From: Amorphochlora amoebiformis
Lineage: Eukaryota > Cercozoa > Chlorarachniophyceae
Direction of reading: 5' to 3'
Assembly: GCA_054601695.1 (NCBI GenBank)
Contig: BAAHQB010000350.1
Location: forward strand, 1 to 64,000
Length of the DNA: 64,000 nt
The translations under genes were made by a program, and so were the position numbers. The notes under the pieces are model-generated. The model did no database searches. It saw nothing but the letters and a program-made list of their open reading frames with translations, and had not been told where the DNA came from. Every line of letters begins with the position of its first letter. Within the stretch, counting starts at the first letter, position 1. Positions 29,227 to 57,184 of this stretch are shown here, in pieces.

Positions 29227-31455
29227 GTACTCAAGTATTTATGTATTTACATTCTTCAGGTGAAACGCGAGTCACTACTGCGCATGTCAGAGATGGATTT
29301 CCCTTTGGAAGACGACCCAGAACTCTCCCGTCCGTTCACCCCGCCGCCAAGCAACCATAAGCGCACGTGGTCGAGTACAGATTACCAAGCACTTTTCGAC
29401 GACGACATGAAAATCGTTCACCAAACCGCCCCGGCAAGGAGGCGAAAGAGCCGGATGAATAGCATGAGTAACGAGAGGACGCTCCTCGAGGCCGTTTCTA
29501 AAGACTGGAAGAACGACCGTAATCCTCGGATCAGTTCCGACGGCTTCAGATCGCCGAGTCGAAGATCGGTGAGCGGCTCGAATGCTCGCGTCAAGCTCTC
29601 CCGGTCCAACTCGGATGTGGACGTTCTAAAAGTTCGCAGTCGAAGTGGATCGCGTAATGGCGTTTCTCCTCGCTACTCGGGAGCTGGATCACGCCCTGGA
29701 TCACGGTCTGGATCTAGGGCAGGCTCCAGGGTAGGATCACCGGCAACTTCCCCCAAAACCTCCCCTCGACCGTTCTCAAGGAAAACCTCGCCCTATGCGG
29801 ACACGCTGTCCCCAAAGCGCTCTCCGAAAGGTACCCGCCGCTCGTCGCCTTCGCTCCTTTTCACGGTTCAGGGCCCAGGGTCCAGCTCGGCGGAAGCCGC
29901 TCCCAAGCCAGCATCCCCCTCACACAATCCACGCTCCTTGAAACTCAAAGGTCGAGACAAGACATCCAAGGCCGTCACCGCCACTATCACCACCACCACC
30001 ACTACCACGACCACCACCACTACCACCATCACCACCGACCGCAAAATTCCTGGTGACGACGTCCCCACTCTAACCACAGTCGCAACTCCCGTCGCCGCGA
30101 AGGCCACAGCTGTGGACGCCCCCAGCTTCTCCCCACCCCACTTCGTAGAGCGCAAGGTGGAAGCGTCCGGTGCTGGCACCATCGCGGACACACTGGGGTC
30201 ACCCAAGGGAAGAATCTCAGAGACACCGGCATCGCTTCAAAGCCCGCCCTCGGCCTCGAACACCGTCATGGAATCCATCTCTTCTCACACCGGCCTCCTC
30301 GACCACGCGGACTCGCCCCGCCCTTCAGATCTTGTCTTTGCTTCCAATACCCCCACAGCGGGAGGGCCCTCCACAAGAGTTTCATGTCCGTATCTCGTAT
30401 CCCGTATCCCATACTCCTCAACCATTCTCATACGTACCGAATCAACGACTTGCATGTCCGTATCTCGTGTATCCCATCCTCCTCAACCATCCTCACTCAT
30501 TCCTACCGAATCAAACGACCTGCATGTCCGTATCTCGTATCCCGTATCCCATACTCCTCAACCATTCTCATTCGTACTGAATCAATGCATTTCACACACC
30601 ATACCGAGTACATCCAACTCAAGCACTCTACCGAACCGAACGCACCCAACTGCCGCTCTATACAGAATGCATCCACCTGCATGCAACTCAACGCACTACA
30701 TCGAATACATCCCACTCACGCACTCTACCGAATGCATCCACTCACAAACAGTACCGAATGCATCCAACTGACCCACTATATCGAATACATCTCCAATGCA
30801 TCCAACTCGCGATGCATTCAACTCACGCACTATACCGAATGTATCCACTCACGCACCGTACCGAATGCATGCTATGTATATGTATGTATGTATATTTACT
30901 AATAAGAAATATATGTTCTAATGATATAATGATATCGAGATACTGTTATGTACGCAGACACATACGTAATTTCACCATCCAGCTCGCATCCAGTCCCGAT
31001 CAAGGAGAGCTAGCCGACCTCAGTCAAGAGTGCTCAGACGACAGCAACTACAGACTCCTAACAAGGCAATTAGCCTTCCCGAATTAAGGGATATTTCGCC
31101 GAGCACACCTCCCGAAAAGTTTCGCTGCGGCGCCGGATGCGGACTATTTTACGGTGAAATCAAATGCATGCTGTTGGTAACTATTAAGTATCTATCGCTA
31201 TGTTGTTTGAGGTTGACCAGTTGCTTTATCTATCGCTATGTTGTTTGAGGTTGACCTGTCCTTAGAGAATTTCGTTATTGATGTTGTTCTCAGACAAATT
31301 GCACGCTTGTGCAAATTGTGCCTGTCTGAAAATAGGTTTCCGACTTCAGCCTAGAGACAAAAAACATAAACGTTCTAAGGTCACTGCAAGTCACAAATAC
31401 TAGACAACTCTGCAACTTGTATACTACGTATAAATCAATTCTTATAAATAGATAT

Positions 31456-31528
<73 letters not shown>

Positions 31529-31583
31529 TGAATACGGTGCGTGGAATTATGTGTAACATGTTATTTCAATTATTACTATTATC

Positions 31584-31660
<77 letters not shown>

Positions 31661-31708
31661 CGTGTGTTTGTGTGCAAATTATAAAAATAAAAGATAAAAA
31701 TACTTTGA

Positions 31709-31747
<39 letters not shown>

Positions 31748-31779
31748 ATACATGTCTATACACACATACATATATATAT

Positions 31780-31817
<38 letters not shown>

Positions 31818-32153
31818 TATATATGTGCATATGTTTAAAAATATGAAAAAAATTTAACTCATCCTAAGTTCGTAAGTTTACTAATTAGTTGATACATGTA
31901 GATGAAAAACACATGTGTACGTACAGGCAAGCATCCTTGAGATGCCAAGGATGCGAACTGAAGGTGGTCAAAGCACCAATCCTCCTGGCAGAACCCGCAG
32001 CATGCGAGTACTCACCAGTGCTCAAAAGGTCGACTTCAATTGATCTTTACCTTTGAAATTCTTCTAGTTCTTATACCTTGTTACTACCAGGAGGAAACGC
32101 TCCAAAAAATGCGGATGGAAAAGCAGGACAGCAAGAAATGTGTCATCTCTTAA
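27542..32153 (+). CDS. Coiled-coil, Ser/Arg-rich protein with Cys motif and C-terminal CaaX box
   Basis: Thirteen exons join with consistent phase: 27542-27616, 27719-27745, 27965-28018, 28108-28185, 28247-28331, 28532-28617, 28852-28908, 28971-29030, 29260-30385, 30983-31153, 31294-31379, 31927-32028, 32091-32153 (689 residues). Residues about 26-190 are heptad-like ([56 protein letters not shown]), a probable coiled coil. The large exon codes a Ser/Arg/Pro-rich region with a Thr run and [16 protein letters not shown] repeats. A Cys-rich patch [20 protein letters not shown] could bind zinc but matches no family I can name. The protein ends KKCVIS, a CaaX box whose final Ser predicts farnesylation after a polybasic stretch, so membrane attachment is likely. 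The exact 3' edge of exon 9 (30385) is uncertain because a tandem repeat starts there. Confidence 0.72.
29095..29222. repeat. (TA)n tract in intron before exon 9
   Basis: TA dinucleotides fill the intron between exons 8 and 9 of the CaaX gene. Confidence 0.85.
30386..30870. repeat. Minisatellites at an exon-intron edge
   Basis: Three to four copies of a 70-bp unit with GTCCGTATCTCGTATCCCGT and CATACTCCTCAACCATTCTC, followed by ACCGAATGCATCCACTCACG-type repeats. The array begins within bases of the proposed donor of exon 9. The open frame that runs on into it (to 30771) is probably read-through of the repeat. Confidence 0.8.
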
Positions 32154-33470
<1,317 letters not shown>

Positions 33471-33473
33471 CCG

Positions 33474-33984
33474 CTACATAACCATGCAATACCACCCCCA
33501 CGAATGTAATTTATACATGAGTATATGCATGGGCATATTTAGATATTCAGATAAACCGGGGTCACGTTTGACGTTGAAAACACCGTCGGGGTTGATGGCC
33601 ATTTGGTGGCTCAGGTCGTCGTTCTAAGAAGACGTCAAATAACATATGATTCGATACACACTAGACACAGGAAATCTCGTTCGGGGGTGATGGAGGTGCT
33701 TAGCGTGATTTTCTTCATGTCACCTGAGTGGCTGTAGCCAGCTTCAGCTCCATGACACAACCCTCTACGCAAGCAGAAAAGTACGCGCACATAGGGTAAT
33801 GACGGACGCACGCATCACGACAGCTGCAAACAAATGACCTTATCAATGGGTAATTGGAATACAATGCTTGGGCTTGTGTACGCACTTGTAGGCACCGGAT
33901 TTGCGCGGAGCTTCGAAAGCCCCGTCTTCACACGCCTTCAAGAGGTTGCTAGGTATACCAAACAGCTGTTAACAATCATATACA

Positions 33985-34020
<36 letters not shown>

Positions 34021-34703
34021 TGTGTGTGAATTTTCCTTGCACATACCACACTCTGTGTATATACCTTGCTACGTAAACGTCTTCAAAGTCAACCTCCTGA
34101 AGCTTCTTGTTGCTAAGACACTCATCCATGGACTTTTGGTCGCCAGCTTTGACCTATGACCAACATGGATGTCTACATCTATTCGTGTTGGGATGCAAAT
34201 TTAGATCAAATTGAGAAAAATCGGAGTGTACTTGAGCCATGGCCTTGTTGTGAGCCTTGGTTCTGTTGTGCTTGTTGCTTCCACGTGCGATCCTTGCAGA
34301 AGCCTTCATCTCGGACAGCACGGTTAGAGACGGCCTACCGGCGGATTGATGTGCAGGAAACATATGCAAAAACACGTTACAAAGAACACGTTAACAAAGC
34401 GAGAACGTGCTTTGATTCCAGAACCTGCCAGGCGCTGCGACAGCGTTTTCCATAACTTTGAGGTGTTCGGCGTACGAAGGGTCAACCTTGGACAGTGCCG
34501 CGCTGTAGCAAAGGTACGAAAGGCAGAGCGACATAATGTGGGAAAAATGAAAGACTCAATGATCGTTTTGCTTACGAGTACGAGTCGCACACGCCCTCGT
34601 AAGGGGGATAATCGAAGAGAGGAAACTGTTTACTGCCATCGCCGCTAACCTCTGCGGAAGCAAGCCCGATTAAGGCCATACACAAGACAGGAACCAGCTT
34701 CAT
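33474..34703 (-). CDS. Small secreted protein, unrecognised
   Basis: Seven exons join in phase: 34703-34576, 34502-34425, 34334-34232, 34153-34065, 33948-33886, 33764-33662, 33623-33474 (237 residues). The N-terminus MKLVPVLCMALIGLASA is a textbook signal peptide with a likely cleavage before EVSG. The mature part has scattered cysteines (EGVCDSY, MDECLSN, LKACEDG, GLCHGAE, DFLCLN), suggesting disulphides. It contains a basic NKHNRTKAHNKAMAQ stretch with one N-glycosylation sequon (NRT). I recognise no family. The last exon is the least certain; TAG lies at 33476-33474. It is divergent from the gene at 34877, sharing a 173-bp upstream space. Confidence 0.68.
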
Positions 34704-34876
34704 CACGATGGCAGTGCTGGTGGCGATTTCAAATTCAAACCACCGAGAAAAATGGAAAATATTATTTCATGAAAATATTTTTCGATTTCTCGTTTTTAAA
34801 ATTTCGGTGGCTGTAGATAGAGCCGTTAATTGAGCGCCGGCGCGACACGCTATCGGATCTACAGAAACACGTAAAG
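34704..34876. promoter_or_regulatory. Putative bidirectional promoter (173 bp)
   Basis: Space between the ATG of the secreted-protein gene (minus) and the first plausible ATG of the next gene (plus). It is AT-rich near 34740-34800 (ATTTTTCGATTTCTCGTTTT). Inferred from position only. Confidence 0.4.
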
Positions 34877-35209
34877 ATGGGCCTCTGTCAAGGCCGTGAA
34901 CGCACGCGAGTGGAAATCTTGGCGCGGGATCTCGAGGTGGTTGATACATATCCCCGTGTGCCTTCCATTGCGCCATGTAGGATGGGGCTGGCGTCTGATG
35001 CGGTTCGGATGTAATTTGTACATGCTTCCAGGATCTCAAGCGGAAGAATGCGTCGTATCTTGACAGGCTCACCGACTTCGAGAACAATCTGGGAGAGCAG
35101 TTCAATCAGATCAATCAGAATTTGCTCGGTAAACTCGCTCACGCCACTTGCTGATACCACGCAGACAACCGTTTTTCTCTTGATATGTTGCTGATGTATT
35201 ACCAATATA

Positions 35210-35292
<83 letters not shown>

Positions 35293-35321
35293 ATATATAT
35301 ATATATATATATTATATGTAC

Positions 35322-35375
<54 letters not shown>

Positions 35376-36634
35376 TACATATATATATATATATATTATG
35401 TATATATATATATATATATATATTATGTGTATATATATATAGATATATATACATATCTATCAAAACATACATACATATTCAAAAATTAGACTTCATAGTA
35501 AAACGGAACGAAAATCTACTTTCTAACAGCGTTGCGATGGGCCCCTGTTCAAGACGTGAACAGCGAGCCATGTGCCAAGACAAAATCTACCTCCATCTCT
35601 CACACTGACCCCTCCTATGATCTTCCCCATCATTGTAAGCCCCATCATAAGCCCCATCCGGACGTCAGTGTCCATTCACGCATGCATCCAAACACTCATC
35701 CAAACAGCAACCAAAGCGCCTTTAATACCAACCCAAACACCCACCCAAATAAAGAAAACCACCTCCACGCGGAGCGAAGACGGGCGGGTCCCAGCCAGCT
35801 TGAGATATCAACTCAGTTACCCCATTGGACCCAGACCAAACCATCCACATCTAATAAATATATCACACACCCAAACGTGAAGCCCGTCAGCAAGTACAAT
35901 TCAAATCGAAAACCCTACGCATCCACACCCCAAGCTGCTCACAGAAGACCCACTTCGGGGGTTTTACCAAACAAGAGGCGGAACAACAACGGTTCGCATC
36001 ACGACTCAGGGCTGGCCAACCCACTCATCCCCCCTGAGAGCTCCGGTTATCACATACACCAATTCCACCAGGGATATTCACCAATGCACGCCAATGTGGG
36101 AGAGAAGGGGGAGGGTGAATGGGTGAGTAAGTTTGGACGTAGTGGATTCTGGAGTGGGAGCTCCAACAGGGGGCCTAGCCTGACGGATGAAGGTGAGGGC
36201 GAGGATGGAATGCAGCATGGAATCGAGCACTGGTGTCCTGGGGGGAATATGGTGCGAACATCGGATTCTAAATCAAGCTCGGAAGAGCACCGCTCAAACG
36301 AACGCAAGGTGACGTTACAGATTGCGCCAATATCTCTGACACTGATCGTGTTCCAGATTAAGTAATGCCCTCCTTTGATGTGTAATATCGTCAACCCACA
36401 CCAGGCCAGTGTCAACAATGCTACACACCCAAATACCACCTACAAAGGAGGTACGTTGAGGTTTAGCACGACCAAGGCCCCAGATCAGACACCAGATCTG
36501 CGCACCCTCACACCCATCAGCAGATCCTTAGAGACTCTGTCGTTCGCCGGTATCAAGGGTCGCCATGGCATGATGTGGTAAACGCATATGTAACCCAGTA
36601 TACATACCGAAGTATTTTTTTATTATTTTCTCCA

Positions 36635-36694
<60 letters not shown>

Positions 36695-36951
36695 GATTAT
36701 ATAAATATATATAATATAAATATATATATATAGAGAGAGAGAGAGGGAGAGAGCGAGAGAGAGAGAAATACATAGTTGTTATATGTAAATTATATTTTAG
36801 GCAAGACCTGCGGGAAGTAATCGGCAAGTTTAAGTTAGACCGGTTTGGGCACGCTAATCATCGTATCTCGGAGAGTGAGGAAGAACTGATGTATTTCATG
36901 CCCAACTCCAACGACAGCAGTACCACCAACATAACACACGTGCAAGAATAT

Positions 36952-37011
<60 letters not shown>

Positions 37012-38145
37012 GCAGTGTCTTCGGAATTCGAGGACAACGTGTCGAAGACTGTGCACTCATTTGAGAGACAAAACGATAGCTACGACGACGACTATGACGA
37101 TGATCCCGAGCTATCGCGTGCTGGAGAAGGAGGACGAAGGAAAAAATGTCAACCTCACTTTGAAGACGAGGACGATGAGGTGTACTCCGACAATGGAGAT
37201 GAGTCTTTCGACGATATTAAAGGCCCAAATCTGGACCTTAGCTCTGACGAATCAAACCTCAAGTCAAGAACCCAAACATGCACCCCCAGTCGCAGCGGGA
37301 GGCCCTCAGCACAGATTTGCGGTACCGGCAGCAGAGTGAATGACAGGATGCTTCCGAACGAGGTTAAGAACTACATCAAGAAAAACGGATCGAACTCGAA
37401 CTCGAACTCGACCTCGACCGACAAGGGTATGCCTGCCTACAATCTCGACGGCACCCGTGTCCGCTCGCATTGTCTCACGGCGCCTCCCAAGAGCTTGTAC
37501 CGGTTAGTCGCGAAAGCGCCTGGTATCTCACCCAACACTGAGGCCTGCACCAACATTCCCGTAACCACTATCGCAAAAACGTCGAAATCAACCAAGTACT
37601 GTACCCCTCCGAACACCAGCAACTACGACAGCGCCATCAGGTCCACCGGTGGGTCCATTGACTCGCAACAATCCTGGAGCCTCGCGGAGGGTGGTGTGTA
37701 CAGTGATTGGAAGAACTCGACAGGGGGCGGGAAAAATTGGGTAAGTAAAAATGAGCAGGGGGAGTGGGGCCTGGGGGATGAACAAGACAGCCACGATGGC
37801 GACAACGATAACGATCACGACGATGAATTGTCCGACGTGGATTCCGCAATGGAAGCTATTCTAGCAAACATGCCACCTCCTCCGTTGCAAGCACCTCCTA
37901 GACCTCTCCCCGAGTCACCAACGCCTAGTCTCGACTCAAAAGCTCCCGATCAGAGTCCGGGTCAATCACCTCGTTCTCCATTTCAACTAAGAAATCCAAA
38001 CCTCAGGCTGACCGGCAAAGATGCAAGTGTGACATCTGGACCAAAAGATACCCCTTTGGGGAGCTGGAAGCCGAGGGCCCCTCCCCCGCCTCCGGATCAC
38101 TCGCAAGTTAAAGATATGTCCAAACTCACAACATCCTCTAGCTAG
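34877..38145 (+). CDS. Coiled-coil N-terminus plus low-complexity protein, unrecognised
   Basis: Exons 34877-34936, 35032-35128, 35530-36308, 36405-36577 and 36801-38145 join in phase (817 residues; TAG at 38143-38145). The N-terminus [20 protein letters not shown] has a Gly2 and Cys4 that could be lipidated. It leads into a helix [19 protein letters not shown] that looks like a coiled coil. The third exon is His/Asn/Pro-rich. The fourth contains [18 protein letters not shown], and the fifth begins with a helical [15 protein letters not shown], then acidic and Pro-rich stretches ([20 protein letters not shown]). A (TA)n tract at 36951-37010 is in frame with its exon and would be translated as an Ile-Tyr run. 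Splicing it by the obvious GTGCAA...GCAG pair removes 76 nt and breaks the frame. Function unknown. The true start could be upstream. Confidence 0.62.
35200..35470. repeat. (TA)n tract in intron
   Basis: TA-rich intron between exons 35032-35128 and 35530-36308, with a few GTGTG interruptions. Confidence 0.85.
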
Positions 38146-38950
38146 TCTGGACCCAAGCCTACCCCTGTAGCATAACAACTACAGAGTTCGATAAATCTAA
38201 AACTGGACAATTCATGCTCACCGTTATCATAAGCTGTGAGTCTAGTTTTTGTCCAGATTAGAGATAGTAACAAAGCTTGACTTGGTATTATCTGCTGGAT
38301 GCAATTTACTAGTACCATCATTGACTAGATTAAGCCCCTAAATAATGAACTATATCGTCATGACTAGTAATACATGAAGCTAAACACATAGATCTAGTTT
38401 TGCTAGCACCATATATATATGATCTTAAGAGCTACTACATCTAGCTAGCTTAGCATCCCAGGCATCGTGACTGGTATACATATATATCATCTAGATCATA
38501 GTAAAAATAAATATATATATATATCATTACTTATATATATGTATGTATATCTGGATATATTTACTCTAGATACTAGATATAAAGTAACAGTTTATTATAA
38601 ACTATAGACAATACTATACATGTATATATATCTCATAGTATATGTACTTATACTAGTATATATTATAAATACTCTAGATACTATGATATCTAGGATATAT
38701 GTAATGTATATATATATACATATATATATATAGCTATATCTAGTATATATATATATATATCTAGATATTATATCATAGCGGCTAGTGATTAGGCAGGAAC
38801 CCGGCGATTAGCCTCAGATGATGCTAGTGATGATGCTAAAAGCCCAACCTCAGATAATGCTAGTGGCTCAACTGACGAGGGACGTAATATTGTAGCCTCA
38901 GATCTTGCCTGTGTGTATATATATAATATATTTTGGTATATATTATATGT

Positions 38951-39002
<52 letters not shown>

Positions 39003-39023
39003 GACATATTTTTGAATATTTCA

Positions 39024-39074
<51 letters not shown>

Positions 39075-39142
39075 TTTGGTACACATTATATGTATACCTA
39101 TATATACATTAGACATATTTTTGTATATATAAATACATATAT

Positions 39143-39195
<53 letters not shown>

Positions 39196-39235
39196 TTTTT
39201 TACATATTATATATATATATATATATATATAATAT

Positions 39236-39308
<73 letters not shown>

Positions 39309-39330
39309 GTCTAAAAATAAATGAATATAT

Positions 39331-39387
<57 letters not shown>

Positions 39388-39420
39388 TATCTTGAATTGA
39401 AAATGTGTGCGTATTACATT
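38146..39420. other. AT-rich intergenic region with CTAG-rich segment and one possible exon
   Basis: 38250-38770 is AT-rich with many CTAG and ATCTAGAT palindromes. A Ser/Asp-rich open stretch at about 38798-38902 ([19 protein letters not shown]) ends at a GTGTGT donor and could be an orphan exon, but no partner was found. 38960-39390 is mostly (TA)n, including an imperfect duplication of a block with AATATATTTTGGTA at 38929 and 39067. Confidence 0.5.
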
Positions 39421-42176
<2,756 letters not shown>

Positions 42177-42544
42177 CGCCTCCTTTTTTGCCAAGAGAAC
42201 TCGTCTGTGATGTCACGCATGGATGTCACACAGTGACGCACATACCATCGTGACAAGCACTTGGGACGTCGGTGATTCCTATCTATCTTTCCCTTTTTGA
42301 CGAGGTGTATTGGGTCGGGGGAGGGCTAGGGTGTAGGGATGAAGTGTAGTCTACAAAGGCTGGTATGTTTTGATCTATTCGAAAAGGGGCAAAAGAGGCG
42401 AGAATGTGTTTGAGACTTTTTAGACCTGTGCGTAGACTCGTGCGTAGGCTTGTATTTAGACCTGTGCGTACTCTCGCACGTAGGCTTGTATTTCCTTGCT
42501 CAACCTTCTCCTTTCCCTCCTCTTCTGAAGGACATATTTAGGCC
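42177..42544. promoter_or_regulatory. Putative bidirectional promoter (368 bp)
   Basis: Space between the divergent start codons of the DUF1826 gene (42176, minus) and the HIT gene (42545, plus). No (TA)n is present. Inferred from position only. Confidence 0.4.
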
Positions 42545-48832
<6,288 letters not shown>

Positions 48833-49250
48833 AAGCAACCCTAACGACACTGCCATGTGGAGAGTCCTGCTACCAATCGGGCGATACATACGTATACGTA
48901 CGACCTACTCACATGGGCGAGCGGACGGAGCTCATCTGAGGTGAACACAGACAGCCTCGACACAATATAGACTAGTACGAAGAAGCATGGTGAAAGCAGT
49001 GATAAATCTAGAAATTCAACTTGTGAGAAATGGAATGCGAATGTGCATTGCAATTGTGGCGAATGATTTTCCTAACCATTTTTCATATCTAGATATGCAA
49101 TTCTAGAATTGCGCACAAAAGGCAGTTGAGCATTAGACTGCGGCAATTGAGGTGAACATGACCTAAGCCGCATGATATTTTTAGTCTTTAACTTTCTAGG
49201 TAGATATAAGTAATATCCGTAATTATAATTTTATTGGACGAATATACACG

Positions 49251-49310
<60 letters not shown>

Positions 49311-49489
49311 CCGGCGGCATGTGGTGACATCATGATCTACTATTAAACCTAGATTGTATATATATATATATATATATGTAATATATTGTATATATATTAA
49401 TTAAAATATATATATATACATACACATATGTATGTATGTACATATGTGATGTGTGTCACAGTGTGTGTGTATGTGTATATATATTGATA

Positions 49490-49551
<62 letters not shown>

Positions 49552-51129
49552 GTGTATAGTATGAGTGTGTGTATGTGTATATTATCACGGTATGCGTAGT
49601 CTGGTATTATATTTAAAAGTATTAATTACAATTAATATAATTCGTATGATTTACATCGTACATTAATAATTAAATATATCTAGTATATGTTGTACACATA
49701 CCACTGAGCCCATGTAGCCTGCAGTATACAATGCGCACTCTGGGTATTATGATTCAATATAATTCGAATGATTAACTAAGATATTTCAATCATATTTGTA
49801 ATTACCTACAGATCAATATTCATCACTGAACTGTCTAGCCATAGCTCAGTAGCTTCAGTGCGGTACGTTTACGGCGTACGCACTTAGTATGCTTGTCTAG
49901 ATACTATACAGGTTGATATGTATACTAGTGTAACGTACACCACGATCGGATGATACATCATGATCTGGGATTACGGACCATACCTAGCATACGCATACGT
50001 ACTTCAAGGGTACAGTCTAGACAGTGATTATGAGCCAATTTGACATCCGACGTGTAGCGTAAGGTACGTACTTACTCGTAAAATACTAGAAATACTAGTG
50101 TAGTTAATGTGTACGTGAACACTTAGTGCAAATTTGCAACACCGTCGGAATCATTGATCAAGTGAGTACGTACGTATCTAGGTATACCTACGTAGATACG
50201 TACGCGTACGTAACCTAGGTAACAATCTATACTACTACTTTAATACCTGGAGATCTATCTAGTCTATATTTCGCCTACGTCTAGTACGTATACGATGATT
50301 ACGATCACCGACATGGATATCATTATAGACCCTAGGGGGTCTACTAGATCGATCTACTACAGTACCTAGAGTACTAGTCTAGATTTTCTAGAGTTTGTCC
50401 TTGTTCTAGTTCTAGTAGTTGTTGTTATCATTCTAGTCATTCATTCTACTAGATTCTAGTCTAGCTAGTATGATTTGTATGTATATGCACTAACTATATA
50501 TAAATCTAACTTTTGTCTAGTTTGTATACTTCGAGTTGAAAGTTTGAAATTAATTTAATAGTCGTGAAGTATCTAGAGTATCTAGAGTACTACGGACCTA
50601 ATGATCCCAAACTTCCACAGGTGCGCATGCAAGCATACCCGTCGTACCGATCTCTAGAGCCTGAGTCAAGCCGTAATAGATCCCGACTTGAACTGGTTGG
50701 AAGGGGAATTGTCTTTTTGAAAATTAAAAATAACAAGCGGAGTACGCGTGCGGTCGCAAATGAGTGATCGAACAGTACCGAGTTGTAGGAAAACCTCTAA
50801 TGTTGGCGCCGATCCAAAATGTACAAAGTTTTTTTGGAAAACAGGTCGGGCGTCGATAGAGATCGCGAATACGCAAAATGAAATCTTGGAAAAGGAAATA
50901 AAATAAAACGTGTTTTGAAACGCACAGAACTGACGATAGTTGTGGTAATAGTCTAGATAGTCTAGATATCTATAGTAAATCTCAATGAAAACGTGTAGTT
51001 TCGACAGGCCAAGGTGTAAAAAGTAAGGGGAGTTTATTTTGAATAATAATATACATGAGGTGTATATTGATTGATGATTGAGTGTGATGGTTGGTAACCA
51101 TGGGTGTACAGGAGTGGGTGGTCGTTGGA
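48833..51129. other. Intergenic region without supported gene; CTAG/TACGTA-rich
   Basis: 48841-49053 is open on the minus strand with a hydrophobic product but no splice or homology support. 49255-49320, 49355-49400 and 49490-49545 are (TA)n. 49640-50560 is AT-rich with many TACGTA, CTAG and TCTAGA palindromes, similar in texture to 38.2-38.8 kb. A plus-strand stretch after TTCCACAG at 50622 (VRMQAYPSYRSLEPESSRNR) could be an orphan exon. Confidence 0.5.
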
Positions 51130-55113
<3,984 letters not shown>

Positions 55114-55299
55114 GTGGGTCAAGTACCGTCACGATCGGCCAGGGGAAAGGGAATCAGGTGTGTGGGCCACGCGGGTAGCTAGGGAAGGGTTGGGATTTGG
55201 TACTAATACCGTCTTTGTCGATATCGGCATGCTTGCGGTCCTGAGTTGGGGTATATGTGAGTGTGTGCTGGACATATTTTACATTCTTAGAATTATATG

Positions 55300-55337
<38 letters not shown>

Positions 55338-55365
55338 GTGTATATAATGATTGTTTTTTTCTGAC

Positions 55366-55445
55366 CTCTTCATAGTCATCAAATTCGAGTCCTAGTTCAT
55401 CCAAGATTTCCTAAATAAGTATACCACATGTGAGTTATGCATTCT

Positions 55446-55490
<45 letters not shown>

Positions 55491-55572
55491 CTATCTATCT
55501 ATATATATATATATATATAGTTCATCCAAGATTTCCTAAATAAGTATACCACACATGTGAATTATACATTCT

Positions 55573-55654
<82 letters not shown>

Positions 55655-56505
55655 ACCTTGGAGGACAATGATCCTTTGCTCTCCGGGACTCGAATGAGCT
55701 CCTAATATATCATTACCATTGAAATCAATACATACATATAAGTATATATAAACATGCAAACAAGATCTAGAAGAGAATAAAAGTAAAGCAGTTGGAAACC
55801 CTTTTTGGAGGAGATGGACTGCCGCTTGCACTCACAGCCTCGCTTCCCGCCAATACGCTTTTGTCCTACGTACACGAAATTGCGTTTAGTGTGTTCACAC
55901 ATACACACACACACGGTATCTAGTGGAGATGGTGGTAATGCTAATGCAGGAAGAACTGTGGTGTGTGTTGTGTGGTGTGAGGTGGCGTGGTGTGGTGTGG
56001 TGTGGTGGTGGGTGAGGTGAGGTGTGGTGGTGAGGTGAGGTGTGGTGGTGAGGTGAGGTGTTGTGAGGTGAGGTGTGGGGTGAGTGGTGTGGGGTGGGGT
56101 GGGGTGGGGTGGCGAAGATTGGATCAACCCTTGACGGTGAGGTTCCCGGAGAGAAAAGCTTGGAAAACCAAGAAAATGGATGTTTTTTCGGATGTTGGTG
56201 TGGGTGTTGTTGGTAGTTGTGATCAACTGAGGGGAGAGGACCCTCAAGTTTGGCCTGAGAAACAGAGAAACAGAGTGCAGTTGGGGTGTGAGTCTTGGCA
56301 ATAATAATAATAATGAGTGTGAATAAGACTTTCTTCGGCTGTGGTGGCGCTTGGGGAGGGGTGGGCTCACTCACGGTGCGGGAAATAATAATAATAATAG
56401 TCAAATCTATTCACTAGCATGTATTCAATATAGGTTTGCTACCAACATATTAACACAGCGTAGCGACGAATGTACTACAGGGCACGCATTTCATCGACAC
56501 ATGCA

Positions 56506-56543
<38 letters not shown>

Positions 56544-56546
56544 CAC

Positions 56547-56578
<32 letters not shown>

Positions 56579-56609
56579 CGAGAGAAGACCGATTATTACA
56601 TATATCATA

Positions 56610-56663
<54 letters not shown>

Positions 56664-56776
56664 CATATTATATATTATGTACGTGTGTATATTGATTTGT
56701 GTGTTTTGTTACCTGGGGTTGTTTATTGTGTCGTTTCGCATTCTCAACACCCTTCACACCAGACTCACAACCGATA

Positions 56777-56839
<63 letters not shown>

Positions 56840-57007
56840 ATGATACACAATGTGTGTGTGCGTGCGTGTGTGTGGTTTACATATGTAAATATATATATAG
56901 TATACATATAATACTTTCGTATTTATTTGTATTGACACACAAATGTATGTACATAATGTATTATATATTCTATTTGTTTATCTACACATACACACACACA
57001 AACACAC

Positions 57008-57063
<56 letters not shown>

Positions 57064-57130
57064 ATATACGTATGTTACCTCGTTGTGGTTTTCGTGCGTT
57101 ATCATTAACTTGTCGTACTCCCTCTGCCGG

Positions 57131-57184
<54 letters not shown>

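Noticed and set aside
29152-30771. 539-residue frame read as one uninterrupted protein
   Set aside because: The first part is an intronic (TA)n run and the last part is a minisatellite; only about 29260-30385 fits the exon chain.
48841-49053. 70-residue minus-strand hydrophobic frame
   Set aside because: No splice context, no recognisable family, and it lies just downstream of the HNT1-like stop codon, probably within its 3' untranslated region.
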